Part shown: in pieces, positions 49,866-61,623 of the stretch
How the letters are laid out: each line of letters begins with the position of its first letter
Numbering within the stretch: the stretch's first letter is position 1
NCBI GenBank assembly: GCA_963969395.1
Contig: OZ017798.1
Span: forward strand, 15,492,173-15,556,172
Source of the DNA: Pseudoscleropodium purum
Lineage: Eukaryota; Streptophyta; Bryopsida; Hypnales; Brachytheciaceae
Direction of reading: 5' to 3'
DNA: 64,000 bases
Program-made: the position numbers and the translations under genes
The notes under the pieces: model-generated
Databases searched by the model: none
Told to the model about the DNA's origin: nothing
The model's input: only the letters and a program-made list of their open reading frames with translations

Positions 49866-51155
49866 ATGGCGGGGCTGGTGGAAGTATGGGCAGCCGTGGC
49901 TGTGGTGGTGGCGACAGTGCTTGTCTACAAAGTTTTGAAATTGCTGTGGATTGGAGTTTGGGAGCCTCTGCGCTTGCGTCGTGTGATGGCGCGGCAAGGA
50001 GTGAAGGGACCGCCGTTCCGATTCCTCATCGGACACCTCTTGGACACGAACAAGTTTGCGGAATCTTTTCCTGAAGCTCTGCCGCTCGGCAAGTACGCCG
50101 ATTTCTCGCCCACTGTCTGGCCGCAAATTGCTATGTACTGTCCCAAATACGGTATGCATGCAAGTTTCTCTTTTGTTCTGGTATGTGCACCCTGGATACA
50201 TCAAAACGAGATTAAGAAAGTCTTCATTTGCCTTCATTTTCTTGGGTCTCTTTGGCAAGTGAATGGAGGAGGTTCAAATGCAACCGAACATGTAGATTTC
50301 GGACACTGGGTGAAAGAACTCTGAACTTTCAAAGGATGGATTATTCACTGCAGTTTAGGCTTGCATTGCTTTAGGGTAAGGATTCCAATTTCTCGTCCAC
50401 TGTAGTGCCTCAGTTTGCCTTCAATTGTCGGTTTCTCATATGCTGTGGTATGTGCACTTAAAAGCATCGAATTGAGCTTTAGACTGCTTTCATTCTTCTC
50501 GAGTCATTTTGGCATTTGAAAAAGGCTTCAAATGCATCTTAGCATATAGAGTTTGGACGCTGGATGAAGAAGCTATAAATCTTCAAAGTGCTGACTGTAG
50601 GTCTCCTAAGAAATGAACTGCAGATTTTCATTTTCAATCCATATTTTGTTTAGGGGAGCGTTTCTAGGGATTGTTTTTGTTTTTGTGTAATTTGTGTAAG
50701 GGTTGCAAGGAGGTATAGTTACCTAACTAGACTTGGCTTCTAGAGGAAAAAAATAATTTTGCATTGTTCATGATCATCTTTTCAAGCAATTATTTTGTGA
50801 CAATTTCAAGGAACATCTATTGTTAAGATGCTTGAATTGATTGACTCACAATTAAACCATGGCAATTCTCCCTACAAACAACTTTGTAACAACGACAATG
50901 CCAAAGCTTTCTAACACTTGATTTGTATAGGGAAGAGTTTTGTTTATGAGTGGGCTACCGACACGAATGGTTGTACGAGACCCAGATTTTGCTGAAGAAG
51001 TGTTTGTAAATAATCACAAATCCTTGGAGAAATTCCCCCTTGAAATCATGATTGTCAAACAAGTGTTGGGCACAGGAATGGATAGTCTAGATGGACATAA
51101 ATGGTCTACCGAGAGACGGCCCCTTGCTCCCTTCTTTCATCAAGATGCACTCAAG

Positions 51156-53240
51156 GTATAACTTACTACACCCTAAATCCATCACCAACTAGTCCCTTAA
51201 CCTTTAAGGACCAAGATGTCCAATTTTGGTCCTATAATTTTTTGAGTTTGTTTGAGTATGTAATTTATGGATTTTTTTCTTTTTGGTTGAATTTGGTTAA
51301 CAAGTGTAATGTGCTCACTAATTCTAATGACATAAAATAGGACATCAAGTGAAGTATATTTTTCACAACATGATTAATTGAAATGTGCATGTTCAAACCT
51401 TAAATCCTATATTCTTTGGAGATTAAATCAATTCAATGACTCATTTCTCAAAACCATTGATTGATGTATTGTTGTTGATTATTTGCATTTGTCATACATG
51501 CACATGAGTTATTGGTTTAAATTTTCTTTGGTGCATATTATATGAATCTTTTTGTGTCAAAATATTCTCCAAAAATGACATACATGCAAAACTCCATGAT
51601 GGTTCATCATTGGAAATTTATAACCATCTCATCTTTGGCTCAAAAATGATGTTTCAACATGTATTGAATTCCATCTCTTCTTTCCTAACTTTTAAAACTA
51701 GAAAAATAAGAGCATGTAAATTCCTCATACGCTTTTTTATATTTAGAAGGTTATGAAGTAACCACCTTAATTCCAGTCAAGCACTTGAATCTTTTTTCAT
51801 ACACATCTAAAGTTATGGTATAGGTATTACTTTTTGAACATACTAATTTGGTGATTTTTACTTAAAACCTCCTAAGTTTGTTTGTTTTGTTCATTTTGAT
51901 CAATTAAAAAAACTATAAAATGACAAAAAAATTATTGCATATTAATGAAATCAAGATTTATATTTTGGATGAATTTTTTTATTTTGGATCTATTGAATGT
52001 GTTGGTATAAACTACTAAATTTTGAGATTTGCAAGCATCATAGTGTACAATTTATTGAATTTTTTATTGATGAAATAAATTATTTTACAAAATAGACAAC
52101 CAAATGTAAGTCATATCCAAAAATGATATTAAAATGAACTTGTTTGATATTCCAAATGCTTGATTTTGAAGGTTTTAGATAAATAAGATACAACTTACTT
52201 TTTCAACTAAAAAATTCATTAAAATACTTAAAAAATCTTTGATTGTGATGATTTTTTTCTTGAAACATTATAAGTATTGAAAGTTAAAACCACATTTGAT
52301 AAGGCCATACTTTATTATAATTAAAAGATGAACTTGTTTGATACAACAACATAGATTAAAATTATAGTGAAGATAGCTTTGGGGGTAATTATATTATAAT
52401 TTATTTAATTTGAGGAGGATGCATTTTAATATACATTTGATTTATCATTTAATGTAATAAATGGTTAGAAGTGATTACTTCTATATCTATAGGTGTTAAA
52501 AGTAAACACCTAGGAAGATAGTAAAATACATGAATAGAGAGGAGAACTTCTTACTATTGCTTTATAATAGTGACAATAGGGGTTGTCACAATTCATAGAT
52601 TCAATCAAGATTTTAGAACTTGTTTCTATATCTTGTCTAGTACAATTTTGAATTCTAAATTGCTAAATTTCTTGTAAAAACTTGAAATCACATTGTCCAA
52701 ATTTCTTCTTTTCTAAAATCTCTCCCAATAATTATTGGATGATTCTACAAGTAGCAACAATAAATTCCAAAGTGAAATATCTTTTCTTGATTTGGATACA
52801 ATGGAGTCAATTTGACATGATTGATCATTTGGTAGTATAAGAGTCTTATTAGCTATGGTAGTAACCACTTACAAGGCATAGTAGAGGCAATGATGAAGTC
52901 CAAGAATGGCATTTGAGTATCCTTTGTAATAGCTATGCAAAATTTAGCTTCAATTAATAGATTTTCAAATCACATGATTGCTATAGTTTCAATGTTCTAG
53001 AGTTGAACAATGTTCTCTAATGAACACCTAATTTAAATCTAGATTCTTCACGACACATATGATATTAGGTTCAATGCTTTGAATTATCTTGTTGTATTGA
53101 TGATCTTTTACCACCATAATATACTTGAACTCTAGGACAAAGATCCCTTTGCATCCTTTGCATTTAAAACTTCTTTAATTTACCATCAAAATTCTATGAA
53201 ATGTGTTGAATTGAACATTTTTGATCTTACAATATTATAG
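51156..53240. other. AT-rich P450 intron region with possible exon relic
   Basis: This 2.1 kb should contain the exon coding the middle of the P450, but no intact one is seen. At 52774-52842 the frame reads EISFLDLDTMESI, stop, HD, stop, SFGSIR. That resembles the family's E-I-x-V ... D-I-I-x-H-x-x-F-G-S segment carrying two stops. The match is short and may be chance. The remainder is ordinary AT-rich DNA. Confidence 0.35.
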
Positions 53241-53696
53241 AAAGAGCATCCAAGTCTTCATAATCAAGAGTGTTGTGAATTCTGCATTCTCATCTCTTCA
53301 ATATGGAGTAGAAAAATTCCAAAAGAAGCAAATAGATACATGGATAAGTATAGGGCTAAGATTAATGTGCTCTTACACGAAGTTGTAGATGGATGGAGAG
53401 ATGCTATGCTTACCAAGAAAACGAGCTCTTATAGAAAGGATTTGCTTGGGCGCATGCTACTTGTGGCAACAAATGGATGGGATGAGCAAACACAAGCATT
53501 CAATATGGCGTTAGTGTTCAACAATTGCAAGCTCTTCTACTTTGCAGGGCAGGATATTGTGGCCTCTACCATTTTGTTTTCTATGTTGTTGTTGGCCAAC
53601 CATCCTTGGTGGCAAGATCAAGCCCGCCAAGAAGTTTTGGAGGTACTTGGTGATAGAGAAGAGTACAATGCTAGTACACTCACTCGACTTAAAGTG

Positions 53697-55115
53697 GTAA
53701 CTCTCTTCCCTACTTGCCCATTTTGTAATTTCATTCATTACATATGGTGTTGAAGACCCTCCTAATTGTGCTACAACTTTGAATTTAAACATTGTGGCAA
53801 TCACCTCTATTGGAGCTATAAGTATGCTTTGGGTGATTTTTGATAAATTTAGCCACATTTTAAACCACTAACTATGCTATACAAATATACAATGTTGATA
53901 TTTGATAATGTGGCAAATTTTGAGTCAATGATTGAGGGTAGTATTAGAACCCATAATGTCAATCTTTTAGGTAGGAGTTTTTCTAAATTTAATTACATTT
54001 GAAACCATTGTTCTCAATGCTCCACAAGGCTAGTGTGGTAGTATTAATAATTGATAGGAGGCATATGGATACTTATCTTCCAGGGTTGCATAATTATTAT
54101 TAGTTCATAGAATTACAACATGGAATAGGTCTTATGTTGATGATAAGGAACATGGAAAGGAATTGACAAGACTAATTTTCTTGTCAAGATTTCTTCCATA
54201 TAACCATTCAAGGTTGTTATAAAATAGAACTATTAATGCTAAAGGTAACATAAGCCTTGAAGTTAGCACATTACCCCAAGGATAATACCTAAAACTAAAA
54301 GATGTCTTTGACACCTATAATTATGTCAACATTTTTTAATTGAATCCACTAAAGATTTTGATGAAGAAGATAGACAATAAATGAGATTCAAATGTACAAA
54401 CTTACATGTAGATCAAATTGCAATGTTGAAATTTGTTTTGAAACACCTTTGAATGTAATGACTATTTAGCATACTTAGAAACAACTAAATATTTTTAGTA
54501 TTGAACATACACAAAATTCTCCTCAAGATTTTATAATTCTATTTTACAAAATGATTAGAGCTGCAAATGTATTTTAGAAGGATCAAACCTTTACTGTAAT
54601 CCTAAATCCCAATTGCATTGACATTATAGATAGTAATGGAAACAAAAGCTATATCTACCACAACTAATTTATAAATTCATATAACTATTTTTGAAATTAA
54701 CACCTATTGAAGTTATACAACTAATGCTTATTTGAGAGTACTATTAGATAATTGTGTTCTTCATTGCTTTGTTTAGTCCATATTACTTTGAATGAGTTTT
54801 ACTTGTAGTAGTCAAGGAATGTTCATGAAAATAACAATTTTTTTTATTTTACAATTCAAAACATATTATTCATGTACAATCATTGTGCTATGTTCATTCA
54901 ACTTATCCACATTCAACTTTTTCACATTCATCAAACAAAGTAGGAACTCAAAGCTTCAATCAATCTACCTAAATGTATTGAGTGTATTGTATATATTTAA
55001 TATTACAAATTTCTCAATTTAGCCAAATTTATTACTGTTAGATCTAAAAATAGCCACATAATCTTTCTCATTTTTGTGAATATCTTTGGTCCTACCGTGT
55101 TTGACTGTGTCCTAG
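53697..55115. other. AT-rich intron of P450 pseudogene
   Basis: Spacer between the I-helix exon (donor GTG|gtaact) and the final exon (acceptor cctag|GTGGGA). No other feature was seen; short open frames are compositional. Confidence 0.5.
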
Positions 55116-55691
55116 GTGGGAATGATCATAAATGAGACATTGCACATCTTTCCAATAATACCAAAAGGTATGACAATTGAAGCCACAATTGGGGCAATCC
55201 ACCACGATAGGGAGTATTGAAGAGACAATGTTGCAGATTTCAATCCGGAGAGGTTCAATAATGGTATTTCTAGTACATGTTTGCATCCCTATGCATTTAT
55301 GCCATTTGGTCTAGGTCCAAAGTCTTGCATCGGCAACAACTTTGCCCTCATAGAAGCCAAGATTGTATTGGCCATGGTGTTGCGACGGTTCCAACTTGAA
55401 GTTTCGCCGAACTACCAGCATCATCCAATTTTCACTCTAGTACAAAGACCCAAGTTTGGAATGCTTCTCATTTTGAAAGCACTATAGAAATTCTACCATG
55501 GTTTGTATTTGTTTTCCATGATCAAATAGTGGAATTAGTGGAGAGCTCTTGATAACTCAATTTTTGAGTATTACATCAATAATAACAGTAATATGCATTA
55601 GTTTGGGATTTATTTTGATTTGTGAGGTGTATGAATATGATAGTTCATAATAGTTTAGATAGTATTAGTTTGTTCTTTTTAAGATCTAGAT

Positions 55692-55775
55692 CAACACCAC
55701 CCTACTTTCACCTCAAATCAATGAAATTGTACAAAGACCAAGTTTGGAATACCTCTTATTTTTAAAGCTTTGTAA
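55692..55775 (+). pseudogene. second copy of the P450 C-terminus, relic
   Basis: About 200 bases after the P450 stop, sequence resembling the last 70 bases of the P450 recurs: CACCACCCTACTTTCACC, then GTACAAAGACCAAGTTTGGA, then TTTAAAGCTTTGTAA. It parallels CATCATCCAATTTTCACT and GTACAAAGACCCAAGTTTGG upstream. An insertion of about a dozen bases with a TGA interrupts it. It reflects a former tandem P450 or a local duplication of the 3' end. Confidence 0.7.
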
Positions 55776-57640
55776 AAATCCAACTTGGCTTGTTAAGGTT
55801 CCTTGAATGTATATGAGTTAGAGCTTACTTTCATTCTACATATATGAGCATCTAAGAGCACATAATATTATTTAGCAATGGCATTTTGGGTTGTCATTTG
55901 AGTCTATGATGCAACAAAAATGATATAACTAGGTCAATAGAATTCAATTATAATTAAAATTTGATTCAACATCCAACTAGTTTTCACTTTAAATACTTGC
56001 ATTAATTTAGCAATATCAATTTATTCTTCATTCTTGGAACACCTAATGAATTTACAACATATTACAACCACATGTATATGAGCATTATCAATGTGTTGAA
56101 TCATATTATATCTATAGAGTGCCACATGATGAAATGTACCATAGTATTAGAGTCCCCTTGTGAAAACCTAACAATTTATTTGGTATTTGAAAAATGAGAG
56201 CCTAAATTTTAATATAAATCAAAAGATAATGAGAATAATTCTTAAAAATTCAAACTAGAGATTGTAGGATCACTTCTAGAAAATCATAATAAATCATGGT
56301 AACTCATTCAATTATTTATATCATGATGATTCATGTACACCTCGGAAATGACCCATGAGAGTGTTGTCCCATATTCTAATCTTATTACAAACCCTATATA
56401 GTCCTTTCCATTAGATTTGTGATTTATGAGTGTCTTAAAGAGAAGATCAAGGATCTTTGGTTTATAGGCCCACTGAAGCATTAAGTTGACATGAAGATTG
56501 TATTATGATGAATTTCATTAATTGCACACTCTAGCCAAGTGTGAATTAGGAAAAATATAAGAAAAAAGAAAGACCAACCTTTATATAAGTATATAACCAA
56601 ACATTTAAAAGTCATTGTGTGGCTTTTGTACACAACCTAACAAAGAATGTTTAGCTTAATTAATTATGGCTTGAAAATCATTGATACAAAAATGCCTAAA
56701 AAAATAGCAATTGGCTGAAAAAGGAAGCAATATGTGAGAGTTACAGCTATGAATTTAAACTTGCTGGTTATAATGATTCAAAGTTGGTATCATTAGGTTA
56801 GATCCTTCACTATTGCAATATTCTTTCAAAGATGACCTTTAGATCAATGACACATGATATTTATTTTGTATGGACAAATAGTTTTCTATATTGGCAAATA
56901 TATAGTCCAATTTTGAGGTGTATGATATTATGGGAACTTGAATCTCCATAACAAAAGTGTCATAACCAAAGCCATATCTACTTTGGAATTTTGAGGCCCT
57001 AGGACTAAAGCATCATAATTTTGAGACAACACATTAGAAAGAAGTTGTTTTTTTACAAGTATAGTAATATGGTTGTGGGAGCACGGAAACTCAAAACTGG
57101 ATGGAATTAGTCTAGAATAAGGTTAGGTAGACTTACAATTTTATTTTATTTGGTAACTCATAGAGATTTTTACTACACTAAGACTATGGTAGAAATAGTT
57201 AGTTTTTGGATTACTAGAATTGTTACTAATGTTATGGAAATGGATCCCATACGGATCCAGGATTCGAAAAAGTACCAGATTTCTAAAACCTACGTTCTAA
57301 GCTTCTGGTCTAGGAAACTAAGGTATTGTTAGGGGAACAATCTTCTATTTGTTCTCCACTGGGAACTGTCGGTCGCACACCTGGTACTTAAATCCACCGC
57401 CACTCCTCTTTTTCTCCTTTTCTCCTTGCTGAACCTTGTAAACATATAGCTGAGAGAAAGACTAGTGAGTTAGCGATCGGGATAGAGAGCGGACAGAAAA
57501 GTTGGTGCCGTGTACACTGGAGTAGGTTGTCGACTGTCGGTGATTCATGGCGGTGGTTTGCGATCTGGTTGTGCAAAAGTCTGGGGTTGCAGCCTAGATG
57601 GTTTGTCTAGTTATTCTTTCTGATCTAGCACAGTTAGAGG
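55776..57640. other. gene-free stretch
   Basis: No gene recognised. The last 500 bases (from about 57100) change texture to a more mixed composition continuous with the coding remnant that follows, and may be the 5' untranslated part of that retroelement (a CTCCTTTTTCTCCTTTTCTCC tract near 57405). Confidence 0.5.
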
Positions 57641-57649
57641 AGGACCTCA

Positions 57650-59570
57650 TGTGTATTGAATGTGTCGGATTGTTAGATAGGCCGTGGAGCATGAAGAACG
57701 AGGAAATGATCCACGAACTCATTTACGGAGTTCCGAACTAGTACGAGTTGACTATGAAAGGTTGACCCATAGTTTAGACGGAAGACACCTCAGCAAATGT
57801 TTATTCGTTTAAAAATAACAGAATTGGATTAACCGGAAGAGCAGATAAATACATAGTTGGAAAGTTTCAGAGCCAGGCCCACTCAAAGGAGGGTTTTGCT
57901 ATTAGTGACTGCAAAAATGAGAGGTATAGACGGGTATTGAACTTTCTTATTCCGATCTTGTATCCGGAAAAGCCTACTCGGGTTACGGTCACGGTGACTA
58001 ACACTATTTTCAAGGTTTTAGAAAATCGGATTGTCCATTGGAGGAGAGTGATTCAGGGAGTAGTGGACAAATTGGCAGATCATGTGGGCCAAGCAAAACA
58101 CAACCCTATCACCCCGTATCTGTACCACCTCTATCACCACAAGGAGGTCTTGAATGCCAAGGAAACGATTAGTACAACACAAGAGTTGAGATCCTAAAGT
58201 ACGGCCTCACGGATGAGTTGGAGAAAGAAGAGAAGGAATCCGAAGAAGAAGGGCAACCAAAAGAAGAAAGGCAATTAGAAGAAGAAGAAGAAGAAACGGT
58301 GGACCAAAAACAAAGGAAGTCCATGGATTCAGTTGCACGAGGGAAGGCACCAACACTAGATAGAGGAGGGCCGATTTCGGATCTGGAACATCCTATAGAC
58401 CTAGAGTTCTTTGAAGCCAGAATCTAGTGGATGCAACATGCCAAACAAATGTATGGCGACTTAGTGGATCATGTGCTCCTTATTGTGGGCGAACTCAAGG
58501 TGGAGTTGGACCAAATTTTGAAGGAAATCCAGAAACGCCTAGATCCAGAAGAGTTTCGACAAAAGAAGGAACAAATCTGAAAATTGGAGGAAGAAAAGGA
58601 TAGCCTCAAGTCCCAATTGGAGTGGATGGAAGGGGAGTTGAACGCGGCGAGACAGAAAAAGACAGAGGCTCTTTGACTCATTCACGACCTCAAGGAACTC
58701 ATCATGGTTCCAGAACATACGGTGATCCGAGTTGACCTCTATACCGCCTAGTTGGAGAAGAAAGGGCACATGACCGAATCAAGGGTGGTAAAGATCTTAA
58801 TCAACTTGAAGCTCGAATGGGGATTGTTTTGAAGGACATGCACAAGTTGTTGGGATACTTGGATTCGGAATGGGCCATTGACTTAGAAGAGTTTCCGAAA
58901 GTCTTTAGGAGCATATTCTAGGATACTCCGATTCAACAGACTCCAATCCAGCAAGCTTCTAGTGGTCCAATTCAGCCACAATCAGAAAGACTGAAGTCTA
59001 TCCTCACTCCAGTTGCAGGTCCATCAGGCAGTCAAGCGCTGACTCCAATAGGACCAGTGGTACCTGAGCCAAATAAAGAGGCCAATGAAAAGTCTATTCC
59101 GGCAAAGCAAGGAATTTTCGTTCCAATTTTTCCACCACTTGGAAAAATCACAGCCAAAAAGTTCATGATACCCGGATTGGCTATTCGCGGCAACCTTGAC
59201 ACACGGATTGGAGCGATGACAAATCCGGCTTGATTTCATTTGCAAAATTTCTCGCATATACAACAATCGACACCAAAGCGGGATCGTGCTGAAATTGAGC
59301 TGAGTGAGTCACTCCAAGCCAAAGATCCGGAGATTGAGGAGATTAAAGAGTCAGAAGAGGAAGTGTTGAAGTCCAAATCCAAAGAAGAGATAGAATCTAA
59401 AGACTCACCTCCGAAAGTTCCACGTAAGCCTTAGACTTGGCCATCAATAAAGAATACACCAATGAAGGCTTCGGTAAAGACTCCGGGCAATCAAAGCAGG
59501 AGTAGCACGAAGAAGGCACAGCGGGGTAGATAAATAGCTGGTAGATAGTTGGGTAGGATTTTCATTTCAG
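57650..59570 (+). pseudogene. decayed retroelement-like coding region, gag-like and coiled-coil-rich
   Basis: A long reading interrupted by stops and shifts. Early part: MKNEEMIHELIYGVPN, stop (57739), then in the same frame stops where Trp would fit (KG-stop-PIV-stop-TED), then a longer open part with RIVHWRRVIQGVVDKLADHV and ITPYLYHLYHHKEVL, a type of wording I associate with plant retroelement gag-like or transposon-linked proteins. It is followed by very acidic/Lys-rich and coiled-coil segments (EEEKDSLKSQLEWMEGEL), then a Pro/Ser-rich tail (LTPVAGPSGSQALTPIGP). No reverse transcriptase, integrase or protease motif was seen, and no LTR pair. It could instead be a decayed host gene of unknown family. 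Confidence 0.5.
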
Positions 59571-61059
59571 AACGGGATTTCCAAGCATAGGCCTGGGTTC
59601 TGGATTTTTCGGGATTCTAGATTTGTAGGGATAGTTGGGCTATAAACGTTCCGGATATCCTATGGTGTTCACTAGTTGGTTACCTTGATTTCCAGGGTGC
59701 TTTTTTGGCTTTTTAGATTTTGGTTTTGGTTTTGGTTTTTAAGGGCGGGCAAGTTTATTGCCCTCTCATTCCATCCTCGTGATTAATTCATTGTATTTCA
59801 TTCCCTTCTTTAATTTGAGCCATTTGGTGGACATTCTGGCTCCGACTTTGTATTTGGATTGTATTGGTTTGTTGCTTGGAGTATTAAGATGTGAGAAGGA
59901 TGGGTGAGGAGGAATCTAGATTTTGGATGATTAGATCGGATTGAGGGAGAACTATTATAATGATGTTAGATTTGTGATGAAGGAACTGTGCATGGTGCTT
60001 TTGAACTACCGAAATAGTAATCTAGTTATAGTAAAGAATGGTGTGAGTGCAGATCCGGAATTGGAAACAATTCTATGTGGAGATTAGCGATCGTTAATGG
60101 AAACTCCCACTCACTAAAAGGTTTGCCAACCTTGGGATCTGTCTTACATCTAGAAAGATTACCTCCTTATTAGTTGCGAATGCCTGAGATTTGTTGTTGT
60201 AGTAAGGAGGAGTAAACGCAATCCTAAATGACTTGCATTCCGGATTGGCAATCCGAAACATTGTAAGGATCCGGATCTACTTTCCGTGCTGAAACACCTT
60301 GATTACTTGGGTGTTTGTTTGTTTTTGCCTGTGTAGTAAGTAGACTAGAGTGGTGAAGTCTCTACCCCCCAAAAGATCAATAGTAGACCCTCTGATGGTA
60401 AAACAAAGGAATTGAAAACCAATGTATTGAGAGACGTAACCGGAAATCGGATGAAGCTAAATTCGGATTGGAATCCAGATAGTAGTTGGTTCAGAAAAAA
60501 GAGCGAAAGAGAGTAGTTGAAAGAAGAGAAAACGATCATCCGGGTACTAAACTTTGGAAGAACATCTAGAATTCCTTGGGACAATAATTCATGCCATCTT
60601 ACCATGTTTTTGTGTGTAAAGATACTTACGCCTAGACTGCGCATACGATAATGGCTAGATGTTTGGTGAAATGTAGAGCATGTCTAATATAGATTTCTAC
60701 ATAGAAAAATTTGTCAAGATCAACATGAGGTAAAAATTCGGGAAAATCTAAAAAAACATGCCATGTTTTTAGAGAATCATTGCAAAAAACATGGTATAAA
60801 AGGTGCCAAAAGTATGCCATGTGGTAGCCACATAAGTGCCATGCAAGAAGGTAATGCTTCATGAGATTTTTTAACTTGACTTAGAGATGATGTAGCACTT
60901 GACATCAAAGTTGACGTCATGTTGTTTGATATTTTAGTTATGGCTTTTAGTGATGTTAACTTAGACATTTATAAGAATTTGAATATTGTTTTTAAAAACA
61001 TTCACTTTGACCTTTAGAAGTTTTTTGAGACCTTAATTTAGAATTTAGATATTAACTTA
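59571..61059. other. 3' flank of the retroelement-like remnant, no gene
   Basis: No gene recognised. A short (TTTTGG)n tract lies near 59718-59740, followed by a GGGCGGGCAAGTTTATTGCCC phrase with partial dyad. CGGAT and TCCGG phrases are frequent to about 60560, as in the remnant itself, so the element may extend to there. The open frames at 60345-60968 are unsupported. Confidence 0.45.
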
Positions 61060-61205
61060 GATATATGCCCTATGTAGTACATTATATATTGTATACAATG
61101 TATTATATACCATACACAATATGTCATATATTGTTTATCATACACAATACATCATACAATGTACACGCTACAAAATATATGACACATAATACACCATATA
61201 GGCAA
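61060..61205. repeat. AT-rich degenerate minisatellite
   Basis: Loose repeats of TATACAATGTATTATATACC-like phrases, resembling 405-600 at the other end of the window. Confidence 0.5.
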
Positions 61206-61325
61206 TAATATTACATGGCTTAAAAAAGCCTTATTGTAAGTATTTTGATATGAGAAGACAAGTTATACATTCAAGAAGGATGGTTGGAGGGAAGACAAAC
61301 TATCACTAGAATATTTAAAACATAG

Positions 61326-61623
61326 AAATTTTATTAAAAAATACAATTTCAAACATTTTTTCACATCTTGACATCTAGGACAAGTATACATTGCTAACAT
61401 CTAGGTCAATTTTAGATGTCAGAAATCTAGGACAAACTTAGATATTAGACCAAGCATTCTGAAAAATCTATGATTGCTATAGATTTCAAATATCTAGGAG
61501 ATTTGTAGATTTCAAAAATCTAGAACTAGTATAGATTCTAGTACAAAAATAACACTTTAGATTGTACGGTCTGAACTGCTAAAACCGCCAAATTAACGAA
61601 ATACTAACATTTTAATGAAATTT
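61326..61623. mobile_element. ATGGCG-type MITE, copy 4, internally expanded
   Basis: The right end CATTTTAATGAAATTT and the left AAATTTTATTAAAAAAT echo the family ends. The interior repeats ATCTAGGACAA / AGATTTCAAATATCTAGG-like phrases several times, making it about 130 bp longer than copy 1. The usual GTGCCAAG phrase is not preserved, so membership is likely but weaker. Confidence 0.45.

Larger units (their letters stand above)
49866..55487 (+). pseudogene. cytochrome P450 pseudogene, CYP72-clan-like
   Basis: Remnant of an ER-anchored haem mono-oxygenase. Recognisable exons: 49866-50151, 50931-51155, 53241-53696 and 55116-55487. Exon 1 gives a membrane anchor and hinge (GVKGPPFRFLIGHL) ending CPKYG. 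Exon 2 gives PTRMVVRDPDFAEEVF and ends APFFHQDALK. The third holds the I-helix (CKLFYFAGQDIVAS). The last holds K-helix, FNPERF and haem loop FGLGPKSCIG with Cys at 55326-55328. These motifs and order fit the plant CYP72 clan. Breaks: the normal splice gives YGKSFVYEW then loses frame near 50954; the exon between 51156 and 53240 is missing or ruined; the I-helix Thr is Ile; K-helix ExxR reads ETLH; about 17 residues are gone before PKGM; TGA at 55218-55220 stands where W is expected (HHDREY-stop); the haem-loop Arg is Lys. An alternative donor at 50180 would restore exon 2 frame but adds a nine-residue insert and cannot cure the rest. Confidence 0.85.

Noticed and set aside
58218..58427. Acidic Glu/Lys-rich frame as an intact small gene
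   Set aside because: It is one segment of a longer decayed reading with stops and shifts on both sides.
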